DNA of 64,000 nt. Source: Bradyrhizobium sp. 164. GTDB lineage: Bacteria > Pseudomonadota > Alphaproteobacteria > Rhizobiales > Xanthobacteraceae. Shown piece after piece: positions 1 to 8,067 of this stretch. The notes below the pieces were generated by a model. The model did no database searches. It was not told the origin of the DNA and worked only from the letters and a program-made list of their open reading frames with translations. Each line of letters begins with the position of its first letter. The stretch's first letter is position 1. The translations under genes and the position numbers were made by a program. The DNA lies in contig NZ_JADPKA010000093.1 of NCBI RefSeq assembly GCF_023073715.1, positions 62,001-126,000 on the forward strand, given 5' to 3'.

Positions 1-2
1 TT

Positions 3-1109
3 GAGACGGGTTCGCGCAGCGCCGTGATGGGCGGCGTCACCGCCGTGTTCGAGATGCCGAACACCTCTCCGTTGACGGTAACGGAAGCCGAATTCACCGA
101 CAAGGTGAAGCGGGCCCATCACCGCATGCATTGCGATTTCGCCTTCTTCATCGGCGGCACCCGCGAGAACGTACAGGACCTGCCGGTGCTTGAGCGCGCG
201 CCCGGCTGCGCGGGCGTCAAGGTGTTCATCGGCTCCTCAACCGGCGCGCTGCTGGTGGAGGACGACGAGAGCCTCCGCGGCATCTTTCAGGTCATCCGTC
301 GCCGCGCCGCGTTCCACGCCGAGGACGAGTATCGCCTCAACGACCGCAAGTCGTTGCGCATCGAGGGCGACGCGCGCTCGCATCCGATCTGGCGCGACGA
401 GACCGCGGCGCTGATGGCGACGCAGCGCCTCGTCAAGCTCGCGCACGAGACCGGCAAGCGCATCCACGTGCTGCACATCTCGACCAAGGAAGAGATCGAG
501 TTCCTGCGCGATCACAAGGACGTCGCCTCCTGCGAGGCGACGCCGCATCATCTCACGCTGGTCGCGCCGGAATGCTACGAGCGGCTCGGCACGCTGGCGC
601 AGATGAATCCTCCGGTGCGCGGGGCAGATCACCGCGCGGGCATCTGGCGCGGCATCGAGCAGGGCATCATCGATGTGCTCGGCTCCGACCACGCCCCGCA
701 TACGCTGGAAGAGAAGCAGAAGGCTTATCCGGCATCGCCCTCCGGCATGACCGGCGTGCAGACGCTGGTGCCTATTATGCTCGATCACGTCAATGCCGGC
801 CGGCTGTCGCTGGCGAGGTTCGTCGATCTCACCAGCGCCGGTCCCGCGCGGCTCTACAACATGGCCTGCAAGGGCCGCATCGCCGCCGGCTACGATGCCG
901 ATTTCACCATCGTCGACTTGAAGCGCAGCGAGACAATCACCAACGAGTGGGTGGCGTCCAAAGCCGGCTGGACCCCCTACGACGGGTTGCGCGTCACCGG
1001 CTGGCCCGTCGGCACCTTCATCCGCGGCCGCCGCGTGATGTGGCAAGGCGAGCTGGTGACGGCCTCGCAAGGCGAGCCGGTGCGGTTTCTGGAGACCTTG
1101 AGGGCGTAG
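3..1109 (+). CDS. pyrC: Dihydroorotase, 5' end cut by window edge
   Basis: Amidohydrolase-type dihydroorotase, which closes carbamoyl-aspartate to dihydroorotate in pyrimidine synthesis. The reading frame is open from base 3, and residues before the first visible Met (ETGSRSAV) continue the family motif leading into GGVTAVFEMPNT, so the true start lies left of the window. Visible family features are the EMPNT block, the H-x-L-H-I-S segment, ATPHHL and GSDHAPHT, which carry metal ligands and the catalytic Asp. The N-terminal HxH metal motif is off the edge. It ends just before an intergenic repeat, so no operon partner is visible downstream. Confidence 0.93.
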   Translation, partial: ETGSRSAVMGGVTAVFEMPNTSPLTVTEAEFTDKVKRAHHRMHCDFAFFIGGTRENVQDLPVLERAPGCAGVKVFIGSSTGALLVEDDESLRGIFQVIRRRAAFHAEDEYRLNDRKSLRIEGDARSHPIWRDETAALMATQRLVKLAHETGKRIHVLHISTKEEIEFLRDHKDVASCEATPHHLTLVAPECYERLGTLAQMNPPVRGADHRAGIWRGIEQGIIDVLGSDHAPHTLEEKQKAYPASPSGMTGVQTLVPIMLDHVNAGRLSLARFVDLTSAGPARLYNMACKGRIAAGYDADFTIVDLKRSETITNEWVASKAGWTPYDGLRVTGWPVGTFIRGRRVMWQGELVTASQGEPVRFLETLRA

Positions 1110-1135
1110 AGAGCTCGGTCAAGCCTCTCCTTCCG

Positions 1136-1243
1136 CTGTCATGCCACGCGAAGGCGTGGCATCCAGTACTCCGCGGCGATACTTGGCTGATACGATTGCC
1201 GCCTCGGGAATACTGGATTGCCCGCCTTCGCGGCCAATGACAG
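1136..1243. repeat. Intergenic inverted repeat (rhizobial palindromic element)
   Basis: The ends are inverted (ctgtcat at the left, atgacag at the right). Inside lie an 8-bp palindromic arm (atgccacg...cgtggcat) and a second pair (ccagtact...aatactgg). Elements of this style, with cgcgaaggcg and ccagta words, are common between genes in Bradyrhizobium. It fills most of the gap after dihydroorotase and could fold as a transcript end. Confidence 0.7.
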
Positions 1244-1279
1244 AGTGCCCGGAAGCGCAAGTTCAATTGGGAGAGAGTA

Positions 1280-2149
1280 ATGTCCCCGCGGACACCCCTC
1301 ATCACCACCGAGCAACTCGCAGCCATCCTCGACAATCCCAAGCTTCGCCTCTACGACTGCACGACCTACAACGAGCCGGTGCCACCGGGCAGCGACCTGC
1401 CTTATCGCGCGGTGCCGGGCGACAAGACGTTTGCGGCCGGCCACATTCCGGGCGCCGATTTCCTCGATCTGCAAGGCGAGTTCTCCGACGCCTCCGCGCA
1501 ACAGTTTTTCATGATGCCGGATCTGGCCCAGCTGGAGGCCGCCTTCGGCCGCCATGGACTCGACGCGAACAAAACCATCGTGCTCTACAGTATCGGCACG
1601 ATGATGTGGTCGACGCGGTTCTGGTGGATGCTGCGCTCGCTCGGCGTCGATGCGCTTGTGCTCGACGGCGGTTTCGACAAATGGAAGGACGAGGGGCGGC
1701 CGGTCGTATCGGGCGCACCGAAGGGCTATCCGGCCACGACGTTCCAGGCTGCACCTCGCCCAGGCTACTTCGTCGACAAGAACATCGTGAAGGCGCGGAT
1801 CGGCGATCCCGCGACGGTGATCGTCAACGCGCTCGGTCCGCAGTTTCACCGCGGTCTCGAGCCGAGCCGCTACGGCCGGCCAGGCCGCGTTCCCGGCAGC
1901 GTCAACGTTCCCGCCGCGACGCTCACCAATGCCGACAAAACGCTGACGACACTGGCCGATGCCGAGGCCAAATTCACCGCCCAAGGCGTTACGCGCGATA
2001 AGAATGTGATCCTGTATTGCGGCGGCGGCATCTCGGCGACGATCGACCTGTTCCTGCTGACCCAGCTCGGCTACGACAAGCTCACGCTCTATGACGCCTC
2101 GATGGGCGAATGGGCGAGGGATCCCGCCCTGCCGATCGAGACGGACTAA
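1280..2149 (+). CDS. Two-domain sulfurtransferase (rhodanese family)
   Basis: A 289-residue thiosulfate/3-mercaptopyruvate-type sulfurtransferase. It has an inactive N-terminal rhodanese domain (about residues 10-140) and a catalytic C-terminal domain whose active loop reads CGGGIS with Cys247. The N-terminal domain lacks the loop cysteine, as usual for this family. Start chosen at ATG 1280 behind a good ribosome site (gggagaga). The loop sequence does not settle thiosulfate against mercaptopyruvate specificity. No partner gene is adjacent on the upstream side; the ECF sigma gene begins 107 bases downstream behind its own promoter-like site. Confidence 0.88.
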   Translation: MSPRTPLITTEQLAAILDNPKLRLYDCTTYNEPVPPGSDLPYRAVPGDKTFAAGHIPGADFLDLQGEFSDASAQQFFMMPDLAQLEAAFGRHGLDANKTIVLYSIGTMMWSTRFWWMLRSLGVDALVLDGGFDKWKDEGRPVVSGAPKGYPATTFQAAPRPGYFVDKNIVKARIGDPATVIVNALGPQFHRGLEPSRYGRPGRVPGSVNVPAATLTNADKTLTTLADAEAKFTAQGVTRDKNVILYCGGGISATIDLFLLTQLGYDKLTLYDASMGEWARDPALPIETD

Positions 2150-2194
2150 GGAAGGCGCTTCTTATCTTCTCGCCTCCAGTGGCGCCTAAGAAAC

Positions 2195-2226
2195 TCGGGA
2201 ACCTTTCCTCAGAGGCTGCATCCAAT
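2195..2226 (+). promoter_or_regulatory. Candidate ECF-type promoter before the sigma gene
   Basis: TCGGGAAC (core GGAAC 2198-2202), then 16 bases, then CATCCAAT (2219-2226). The same two boxes with identical spacing recur before the DUF4142 gene at 2955-2986, which suggests that the sigma factor drives itself and its neighbour. It differs from the EcfG -10 (CGTT). Confidence 0.55.
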
Positions 2227-2256
2227 AGCCAGATCGAACGGAGATGGGTAACCGCA

Positions 2257-2949
2257 ATGCAACCGACCGCAGCCGGCCTATCCGCCGGCGTCAGAACCGC
2301 GGAAGCAGAGCTGATCGACCGGGCGAGGGGTCGCGACGAGGCCGCCTTGCGCGAGATCATGCAGGCCAACAACCGCAGGCTCTACCGCCTCGCGCGCGGC
2401 ATCCTGCGCAGCGACAGCGAGGCCGAGGATGTGGTGCAGGAGACGTATGTCCGTGCCTTCACCCACCTCGACGGTTTTCGGGGCGAGGCCGGGTTGTCGA
2501 CCTGGCTGTCGCGCATCGCCATCAACGAGGCGCTCGGCCGGGTGCGCAGCCGAAAGCCCGATGTCGAGCTCGGCGCAATACCAGATGATGCCGCGCTGGA
2601 TGCGCAGATCATCAAGTTTCCCGTTTCTCCCGCAGGCGATCCGGAAAGGACCATGGCCCAACGTGAAATCCAGCGCGTGGTCGAACGCGCAATTGACGAG
2701 TTGCCGGATGTCTTCCGCATGGTCTTCGTTGCCCGGGTCATGGAGGGGATGACCATCGAGGAGACCGCCGATTTGCTCGGCGTAAAGCCCGAAACCGTGA
2801 AGACGCGACTGCACCGCGCCCGCACCATGCTGCGCGAGAATGTCGAGAAGGAGATCGGGCCAGTGGTGATGAATGCGTTCCCGTTCGCGGGATGGCGATG
2901 TGAGCGCTTGACCGTATCAGTGCTGAAGCGGCTCGGCTTCAGCGGCTAA
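2257..2949 (+). CDS. RNA polymerase sigma factor, ECF (sigma-70) family
   Basis: A 230-residue ECF sigma factor. Region 2 is seen in the NRRLYRLARGILR...EAEDVVQETYVRAF segment and region 4 in the MTIEETADLLGVKPETVKTRLHRAR helix-turn-helix. Start at ATG 2257 puts the coding region just after the candidate promoter; an earlier ATG at 2110 would overlap the sulfurtransferase and is unlikely. No anti-sigma gene adjoins it, which is unusual for a classical ECF pair. Downstream, a secreted DUF4142 protein and a cupredoxin follow, so envelope or metal/oxidative stress is a plausible signal. This is inference. Confidence 0.9.
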   Translation: MQPTAAGLSAGVRTAEAELIDRARGRDEAALREIMQANNRRLYRLARGILRSDSEAEDVVQETYVRAFTHLDGFRGEAGLSTWLSRIAINEALGRVRSRKPDVELGAIPDDAALDAQIIKFPVSPAGDPERTMAQREIQRVVERAIDELPDVFRMVFVARVMEGMTIEETADLLGVKPETVKTRLHRARTMLRENVEKEIGPVVMNAFPFAGWRCERLTVSVLKRLGFSG

Positions 2950-2954
2950 AGTTT

Positions 2955-2986
2955 TCGGGAACGTTTGCGCGAAATATCCATCCAAT
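2955..2986 (+). promoter_or_regulatory. Candidate ECF-type promoter before DUF4142 operon
   Basis: TCGGGAAC (core 2958-2962), 16 bases, then CATCCAAT (2979-2986). It is the same motif and spacing as at 2195-2226, placed 55 bases before the DUF4142 start. Confidence 0.55.
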
Positions 2987-3040
2987 TCCTGTGAAGCAAC
3001 GCGCCGGCCCAAACGTCCGGCACCACAGGAGTATCAAGCC

Positions 3041-3574
3041 ATGTTCTTCCGACCGAGCGCGGCGATCGCCGCAGCCGTTCTGCTGTCCAGTCCTGCGCTG
3101 CTGCAAGGCGCGAGTGCAGCCGACAAGCCTACCGATCCGCAGATCGCCCATATTGCCTACACCGCGGGCGTGATCGACATCAACGCAGCGAAGCACGCGA
3201 TGAAGAAGGCCAAGAACAAGGACGTCAAGGCGTTTGCTGAGGACATGGTGCGCGACCATGAGGCCGTCAACAAGCAGGCGCTCGCGCTGGTCAAGAAGCT
3301 GAACGTCACGCCTGAAGACAACGACACCAGCCGCGCGCTGTCCAAGCAGGCGAGCGACAAGCTGGCTGAGCTCGACAAGCTGAGCGGCGCCGCCTTCGAC
3401 AAGGCCTATGTCCAGAACGAGGTCGCCTACCACAAGGCGGTCAACGGCGCGCTGGAGACCCAGCTCATTCCGTCCGCGAGCAATAACGAGCTGAAGAGCC
3501 TGTTGCAGACCGGCCTGAAGATCTTCCAGGGTCATCAACAGCACGCCGAGCACGTCGCGGCCGAGCTAAAATAG
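3041..3574 (+). CDS. Secreted DUF4142 protein
   Basis: A 177-residue protein with a clear signal peptide (residues 1 to about 26, ending GASAAD) and a mature helical DUF4142 domain, a ferritin-like four-helix bundle fold found in many soil proteobacteria. The motif DMVRDHEAVNKQALALVKKL is typical. The molecular role of the family is unknown; expression under stress is common. It lies 9 bases upstream of the cupredoxin gene, so the two probably form one transcript, and it is preceded by a promoter-like site shared with the ECF sigma gene. Confidence 0.85.
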   Translation: MFFRPSAAIAAAVLLSSPALLQGASAADKPTDPQIAHIAYTAGVIDINAAKHAMKKAKNKDVKAFAEDMVRDHEAVNKQALALVKKLNVTPEDNDTSRALSKQASDKLAELDKLSGAAFDKAYVQNEVAYHKAVNGALETQLIPSASNNELKSLLQTGLKIFQGHQQHAEHVAAELK

Positions 3575-3583
3575 GAGAGTGCG

Positions 3584-3904
3584 ATGAAGCCGGGACGCCT
3601 CGCTTCGATCGCGCTTGCGGTCATGTTCCTGTCCATGGTCGTCCCGGCGCGTGCGGCGACCATTCAAATCACGATGGATAATCTCGTGATCTCACCGGCC
3701 GAAATGTCGGCCAAAGTCGGTGACATCGTTGAGTGGATCAACAAGGACATCTTCGCACACACAGCCACCGCGACCAACGGCGATTTCGACGTCGCTCTGC
3801 CGCCGAAGAAGTCCGCGACGTTCGTGGTGAAGAAAGCGGGAACGGTCGATTACTATTGTCGCTATCATCCCAATATGAAGGCGACTCTGAAAGTCGAGCC
3901 CTGA
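3584..3904 (+). CDS. Periplasmic cupredoxin (plastocyanin/amicyanin-like)
   Basis: A 106-residue blue-copper protein with signal peptide (residues 1-24, ending ARA). The type-1 copper ligands are all present: His59, Cys92, His95 and Met98 (pattern Y-C-x-x-H-x-x-M). It likely carries electrons in the periplasm. Its partner cannot be named from sequence. It is the second gene of the DUF4142 operon (9-base gap) and is followed by a hairpin and a rho-independent terminator. Confidence 0.87.
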   Translation: MKPGRLASIALAVMFLSMVVPARAATIQITMDNLVISPAEMSAKVGDIVEWINKDIFAHTATATNGDFDVALPPKKSATFVVKKAGTVDYYCRYHPNMKATLKVEP

Positions 3905-3916
3905 CGCCAGGAGCGC

Positions 3917-3937
3917 ATTCCCGATCGCATCGGGAAT
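3917..3937 (+). other. Perfect 9-bp hairpin after cupredoxin gene
   Basis: attcccgat / atcgggaat arms around a 3-base loop, 13 bases after the stop codon. There is no T-run behind it, so it is more likely an mRNA-end stabiliser than a full terminator. Confidence 0.5.
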
Positions 3938-4043
3938 GTCTCACGGTCATCGTCAGACTAAGCTCGTCCGCGCTCAATCGCTTCTGTGCGATAAATCCGC
4001 AGCAGACTTCGCGAGCACGTCGCAAAGTCATTCATCCGTCAAC

Positions 4044-4071
4044 TGGCCCCGTCCGTGGCGGGGCCATTTTT
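4044..4071 (+). terminator. Rho-independent terminator
   Basis: An 8-bp GC-rich stem (tggccccg / cggggcca) followed directly by TTTTT, at the end of the sigma-DUF4142-cupredoxin group and facing the convergent gene at 4082. Confidence 0.8.
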
Positions 4072-4081
4072 GGAACAGGAG

Positions 4082-4348
4082 TTATTGTCTGGAGATTCCG
4101 ACCGAGAACTCGCCGTTGCGAATGCGGCCAGGAAAGCCCTCGACGAACTTCGCCACCGCGTCCTCGCCATAGGTGCCGACGAGCTCGGCAAACGCCGCGA
4201 ACAGGCTCGCCTGCGCCAGGCAATCGCCGTCGACGCCGTCATGGCGCGCCTCGGCCCAGGCCTCGTTGAGATAGCTCAGCGCAGCCTGCTTCTGCTCGTG
4301 ATCGGGCAGCGGCGCGCGGGCGGGGGCGTAGGAAATCGGCTGGCTCAT
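4082..4348 (-). CDS. Conserved hypothetical protein, 88 aa
   Basis: Small acidic soluble protein with no signal peptide or membrane segment. The body (QKQAALSYLNEAWAEARHDGVDGDCLAQASLFAAF) looks like a compact helical fold. I recognise no named family, though similar proteins are usual in Bradyrhizobiaceae. It stands alone on the minus strand, convergent with the cupredoxin operon. Start at ATG 4348. The 179 bases between it and the next gene hold nothing I can support. Confidence 0.65.
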   Translation of the reverse strand: MSQPISYAPARAPLPDHEQKQAALSYLNEAWAEARHDGVDGDCLAQASLFAAFAELVGTYGEDAVAKFVEGFPGRIRNGEFSVGISRQ

Positions 4349-4527
4349 GAAACTCGGTCAGGGCTGGGGCGCGATCCACGGCGATGCGCTGTGCGAGAGG
4401 TGTAGCACGGGCGTTAACGACCGCTAGGCCACATCTTTAAGAACGGTTAACGCCTGTGAACAAAGTCGATGACAGAGTTCCATCCGGGTCATTTCCGGCC
4501 GCGCGCAGTGCGAACCGGACGGAGAGC

Positions 4528-4905
4528 TCAGTTCGCGTAACGCGCCGTGAGATCGCGCGAGATCTTCGAGCCTTCCTCGATATAGCGGCGGATCGCCACC
4601 GTCGCCGCGGGCGTGCAGCTCCGGTAGGTCTGCTGAAAGCCGTTATAGCCGCGGTTGAAGGCGGCGATCATGCGGGTGCGGCGCTCGCCGGAGGGGGTTT
4701 CGGCATCGATCAGCGCCTGCATCTCGCTGCGCCATTTGTTGCCCTCGTTGGACCCGCAGATGCCGCGCAGATAATGCAGCCCGCCGAGGATCTCCGCCAG
4801 CCGCTGCAAATCGCCGTCAAACGGCGCCGCCACGTCCTGAGCCCGGCCGGGCGCAGAGGCGCAAGCGAGAATCAGGGCGAAAATGGCCAGAAGTCGCATG
4901 GACAT
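4528..4905 (-). CDS. TIGR02301-family secreted protein
   Basis: About 125 residues after choosing the internal ATG at 4905, which gives a standard signal peptide (MSMRLLAIFALILACASAPGRA). A longer reading from 4938 would put polar residues before it. The mature part, with LAEILGGLHYLRGICG and a second Cys in YRSCTP, matches the TIGR02301 family of Rhizobiales, function unknown; the two cysteines may form a disulfide. It is the last gene of a minus-strand run with the Nudix hydrolase and the 166-residue protein upstream. Confidence 0.78.
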   Translation of the reverse strand: MSMRLLAIFALILACASAPGRAQDVAAPFDGDLQRLAEILGGLHYLRGICGSNEGNKWRSEMQALIDAETPSGERRTRMIAAFNRGYNGFQQTYRSCTPAATVAIRRYIEEGSKISRDLTARYAN

Positions 4906-4951
4906 TGGCGGGGTGTATGCCTCCTCGGGGCGTTGCACGCAAGGCGGGGCG

Positions 4952-5386
4952 TCAGTCTCCGATCAGGCGTGCGGCGGACTGGATGACCTCCTCCAGTCCC
5001 CCGGTCAGCTTGAGCTCGCCGAGGCCGGCGATGGCATCCGGGGCGATCCAGCGGTAGTCGTCGAGCTCGTCGTTCAGAGCCGGTTCCTTGGCCACCCAGC
5101 GGGCGGCAAAGGACATGATCAGGTAATGACCGGCTCCGGCTGCCGCCGGCAGCACCTCGCGCCAGCCGGCGAGGCCAATGATGTCGATGGCAAGCCCGGT
5201 CTCCTCGTCGACTTCGCGCAGCAGGGCCTGGTGCAGCGATTCGCCGAACTCGACCCGACCCCCGGGCAGCGAATAGAACCCCTTTGCGGGCGAACGGGCG
5301 CGGCGGGTCAGAAGCACCTTGCCGTCGCGAAAAATCGCGGCACTGACCGCGATCTGGGGATGGGACAGCTGGACCGCGGAAGCCAC
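4952..5386 (-). CDS. Nudix hydrolase
   Basis: A 144-residue Nudix-fold pyrophosphohydrolase. The complete Nudix box G-x5-E-x7-R-E-U-x-E-E-x-G-U spans residues 43-65 (GRVEFGES...REVDEETGL) and binds the catalytic divalent metal. The substrate is not predictable; small single-domain members clean up oxidised or surplus nucleoside diphosphate derivatives. The start lies 4 bases after the stop of the upstream gene, indicating one operon. Confidence 0.88.
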   Translation of the reverse strand: MASAVQLSHPQIAVSAAIFRDGKVLLTRRARSPAKGFYSLPGGRVEFGESLHQALLREVDEETGLAIDIIGLAGWREVLPAAAGAGHYLIMSFAARWVAKEPALNDELDDYRWIAPDAIAGLGELKLTGGLEEVIQSAARLIGD

Positions 5387-5389
5387 GGT

Positions 5390-5890
5390 TCAGTTCGCCA
5401 TGATGTTGTCGATGTCGGCTTCCGCGCCGCCATTGATGATGCCGCCGCAGGCCGCGATCAGCGGCTTGACCCATGCCGTGGCCTGCTCGGCGAGCCGAAC
5501 GCGCGTCGTGTCCTTGTCGACCTCGCGCATGGCCGAGCCGACCGCGGTCAGGATCGAGGTCATGGTGTCCGTGATGTGGTCGAACTGGGCCCGCACCTTG
5601 GGATCCGCCTTCTCATAAGCCTCGATGGCGAGGTCGCGCGCCTTAAAATTCGACGCCGTGAAATGCTCGGCATAGGACAGCGGCGTCCAGGTCAGAAAAT
5701 CTTCCGCGCATTCCGGCATGTCAGGGACCATTTCCAGCAGCATCACGGCTTCATTGAAATGGTTGAGATAGTCGGTGGCAAGCCCCGTCCGCGGGTTGAT
5801 GTTGGCGACGCGCAGCCGCTCGGCCCAGGCGGCGGCCTCGGGGCCCGTCTGTACATGCGTCCGCGCGGGCTGGGAGGCCGTTGAGCTCAT
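5390..5890 (-). CDS. Conserved hypothetical protein, 166 aa
   Basis: Soluble, mostly helical protein without signal peptide. The N-terminal stretch WAERLRVANINPRTGLATDYLNHFNEAVMLLEM and TWTPLSYAEHFTASNFKARDLAIEAYE are well formed and probably conserved in Rhizobiales. I recognise no catalytic motif. First gene of the run with the Nudix hydrolase, with its start near the divergent SOS-peptidase gene; the shared 63-base gap must hold both promoters. Confidence 0.75.
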   Translation of the reverse strand: MSSTASQPARTHVQTGPEAAAWAERLRVANINPRTGLATDYLNHFNEAVMLLEMVPDMPECAEDFLTWTPLSYAEHFTASNFKARDLAIEAYEKADPKVRAQFDHITDTMTSILTAVGSAMREVDKDTTRVRLAEQATAWVKPLIAACGGIINGGAEADIDNIMAN

Positions 5891-5953
5891 TCGCCGCAGT
5901 GTTAACGTTCGGGGTTAAAAGGACCTGAACGGACCCTATATAGACCCCCTGGG

Positions 5954-6712
5954 ATGTGTGGACGCTTTGTCATAACTTCGGCCCCCGCGGCTTTGCGGCA
6001 ATTGTTCGGCTATGTCGAGCAGCCGAATTTTCCGCCCCGGTACAACGTGGCTCCGACGCAGCCGATTCCGGTCGTATGGATCGAGAACGGCGCGCGCCAT
6101 TTCCGCCTGATGCGTTGGGGGTTTTTGCCGGGCTGGGTCAAGGATCCTCGCGGGTTTACGCTCCTGATCAACGCCCGCTGCGAGACGGTGCTGGAGAAGC
6201 CCGCCTTCAGACACGCGATTCGCCGCCGGCGCGGCCTGATCCCGGCGGACGGCTATTTCGAGTGGAAGGTGGAGGGCGGCCGCAAGCAGCCCTTCTTCAT
6301 CCATCGCGCCGATGGCGCGCCGCTCGGCTTTGCCGCTTTGTTCGAGACCTGGATCGGGCCGAATGGCGAGGAGCTCGACACGGTCGCCATCGTCACGGCA
6401 GCGGCCGGCGAAGATCTCGCGGGGCTGCATGACCGCGTGCCCGTCACCATCAGCCCGCGCGATTTCGAGCGCTGGCTCGATTGCCGCAGCGACGAGATCG
6501 ATGCGATCCTGCCGCTGATGACCGCTCCGCGCATTGGCGAATTCGCCTGGCACCCGGTCTCCACCCGCGTCAACCGCGTCGCCAATGACGACGAGCAGTT
6601 GCTGTTGCCGATCAGCGCCGAGGAGATGGAGGCGGACGTCGTGAAGCCGAAGAAGGGAGTGCGGAAGGCGGCGGTTGGGTCGGTGGATGACGGGCAGGGG
6701 TCGTTATTCTGA
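5954..6712 (+). CDS. SOS response-associated peptidase (YedK/HMCES family)
   Basis: A 252-residue SRAP-domain protein. Proteins of this family react through Cys2 with abasic sites in single-stranded DNA, forming a protective covalent crosslink. Here Met1 is followed by Cys2 (MCGRFV), and the partner motifs INARCET (Asn), GYFEWK (Glu) and LHDRVPV (His) are all present. The start is fixed by the required Cys2. I looked for the alphaproteobacterial LexA box (GTTC-N7-GTTC) in the 63-base upstream gap and did not see it. Confidence 0.92.
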   Translation: MCGRFVITSAPAALRQLFGYVEQPNFPPRYNVAPTQPIPVVWIENGARHFRLMRWGFLPGWVKDPRGFTLLINARCETVLEKPAFRHAIRRRRGLIPADGYFEWKVEGGRKQPFFIHRADGAPLGFAALFETWIGPNGEELDTVAIVTAAAGEDLAGLHDRVPVTISPRDFERWLDCRSDEIDAILPLMTAPRIGEFAWHPVSTRVNRVANDDEQLLLPISAEEMEADVVKPKKGVRKAAVGSVDDGQGSLF

Positions 6713-6719
6713 TCGCCGA

Positions 6720-6820
6720 TGCCGTAGGGTGGGCGAAGCGAAGCATGCCCACCATCGTGCGCCAAGAAATCGACAGGTGGTGGGCACGGCGCGTTGCGCC
6801 TTTGCCCACTCCCTACGGCA
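6720..6820. repeat. Long intergenic inverted repeat
   Basis: tgccgtagggtgggc at the left is inverted as gcccac-tccctacggca at the right, enclosing a second cccacc/ggtggg pair. It lies between convergent genes and is of the widespread gtagggtgggcgaagcg type seen in Bradyrhizobium. Confidence 0.75.
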
Positions 6821-6837
6821 GCGGCATATGTCGCGGC

Positions 6838-8028
6838 TTACACAATCTCCTTCGCCCTCAGCTCCGCGATCTCCGCCGCATCGAACCCCAGCTCGCCCAG
6901 CACAGCGTCCGTATCCGCCCCAAGCTCCGGCGCCATGCGGTCCAGCTTGCCGCCGCCATGGGCGAGCTTGAATCCGCTGCCGGCAAAGCGCAGGCGGCCA
7001 TAAGGCGTGTCCAGCTCCTGGATCGCGCCGCGCGCCTTGATTTGCGGGTGGTCGATCACCTCCTCGACCTTCCAGATGCTGGCGCAGGGTGCGCCGGCAT
7101 CTTCCAGGATAGTCTCCCATTCGCGCGCCGGCCGTGCCGCCAGCGCGGCCTCGATGATGGCGCGAAGCGCGCCCTCGTTCTCGTTGCGGGAGAACCAGTC
7201 GGCGAAGCGCGGATCGCTCATCGTGTCCTCGCGGCCGAGCGCAACCATGAGCGCGCGGTACTGCTTCTCGTTGTTGACGGCGAGCAGGATGTGACCATCG
7301 CCGCATTTGAACAGGTTGGCCGTGGTCCTGCGGCTCACCGCCTGGTTGCCCGAGAGCGTTTGACGATGGCTGGCAACGGACCAATCCGCGATCTGGCCCG
7401 AGAGGAACGCCAGCGTCGCCTCCAGCATGGAGACGTCGATGAGCTGGCCCTTGCCGGTGCGGTCGCGCTGATACAGTGCGCTCGACACGCCGAACGCCGC
7501 GGTCGCGCCCGACAGCACGTCGCATACCGCAAAGCCCGCGCGCGTCGGTCCGGTCTCGGGATGGCCGGTGATCGCCATGATGCCGGACAGCGCCTGCATC
7601 TTGCCGTCATAGCCGGGCCGTAGGCGGTCCGGCCCGGTCTGGCCGAAGCCTGACACCGCGCAATAGATCAGCTTCGGATTGATGGCGGATAGAGCCTCGT
7701 AGCCGATGCCGAGCTTGTCCATCACGCCGGGACGGAAATTTTCCATGACGACGTCGACCTGGCTCGCGAGCTTCTTCACGATCGCGCTCGCCTCGGGCTT
7801 TTGCAGGTCCAGCGTCAGGCTGCGTTTGTTGCCGTTGATGGCCTGGAACGCCGGCGCCAGCCCGCGCTCGGCCCATTCGCGGCTGAGCGGCGTGCGGCGC
7901 ATGTCCTCGCCCTCGCGCCGCTCGACCTTGATGACGTCGGCGCCAAGTAGCGCGAGCTGATAGCTCGCATAGGGGCCGGCCAGCACTTGCGTGAAGTCCA
8001 GGATCTTCACGCCCTCGAACGGTCGCAT
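6838..8028 (-). CDS. CaiB/BaiF family (class III) CoA-transferase
   Basis: A 396-residue family III CoA-transferase, moving CoA between carboxylic acids by a mixed-anhydride mechanism. The N-terminal block LDFTQVLAGPYASYQLALLGADVIKVE, ENFRPGVM and GYDGKMQALSGIM are family hallmarks. The likely catalytic aspartate is Asp170 in AVCDVLSG. The acid substrate is unknown. The GrdB-like gene ends 39 bases upstream on the same strand, so the two are probably co-transcribed and may act in one pathway. Confidence 0.9.
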   Translation of the reverse strand: MRPFEGVKILDFTQVLAGPYASYQLALLGADVIKVERREGEDMRRTPLSREWAERGLAPAFQAINGNKRSLTLDLQKPEASAIVKKLASQVDVVMENFRPGVMDKLGIGYEALSAINPKLIYCAVSGFGQTGPDRLRPGYDGKMQALSGIMAITGHPETGPTRAGFAVCDVLSGATAAFGVSSALYQRDRTGKGQLIDVSMLEATLAFLSGQIADWSVASHRQTLSGNQAVSRRTTANLFKCGDGHILLAVNNEKQYRALMVALGREDTMSDPRFADWFSRNENEGALRAIIEAALAARPAREWETILEDAGAPCASIWKVEEVIDHPQIKARGAIQELDTPYGRLRFAGSGFKLAHGGGKLDRMAPELGADTDAVLGELGFDAAEIAELRAKEIV

Positions 8029-8067
8029 TACGTCGCTCTCCCTTTTGTCTTCGTTTATTGGAGGATG

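Noticed and set aside
5891..5953. LexA box expected before the SOS-response peptidase
   Set aside because: No GTTC-N7-GTTC pair is present in the gap.
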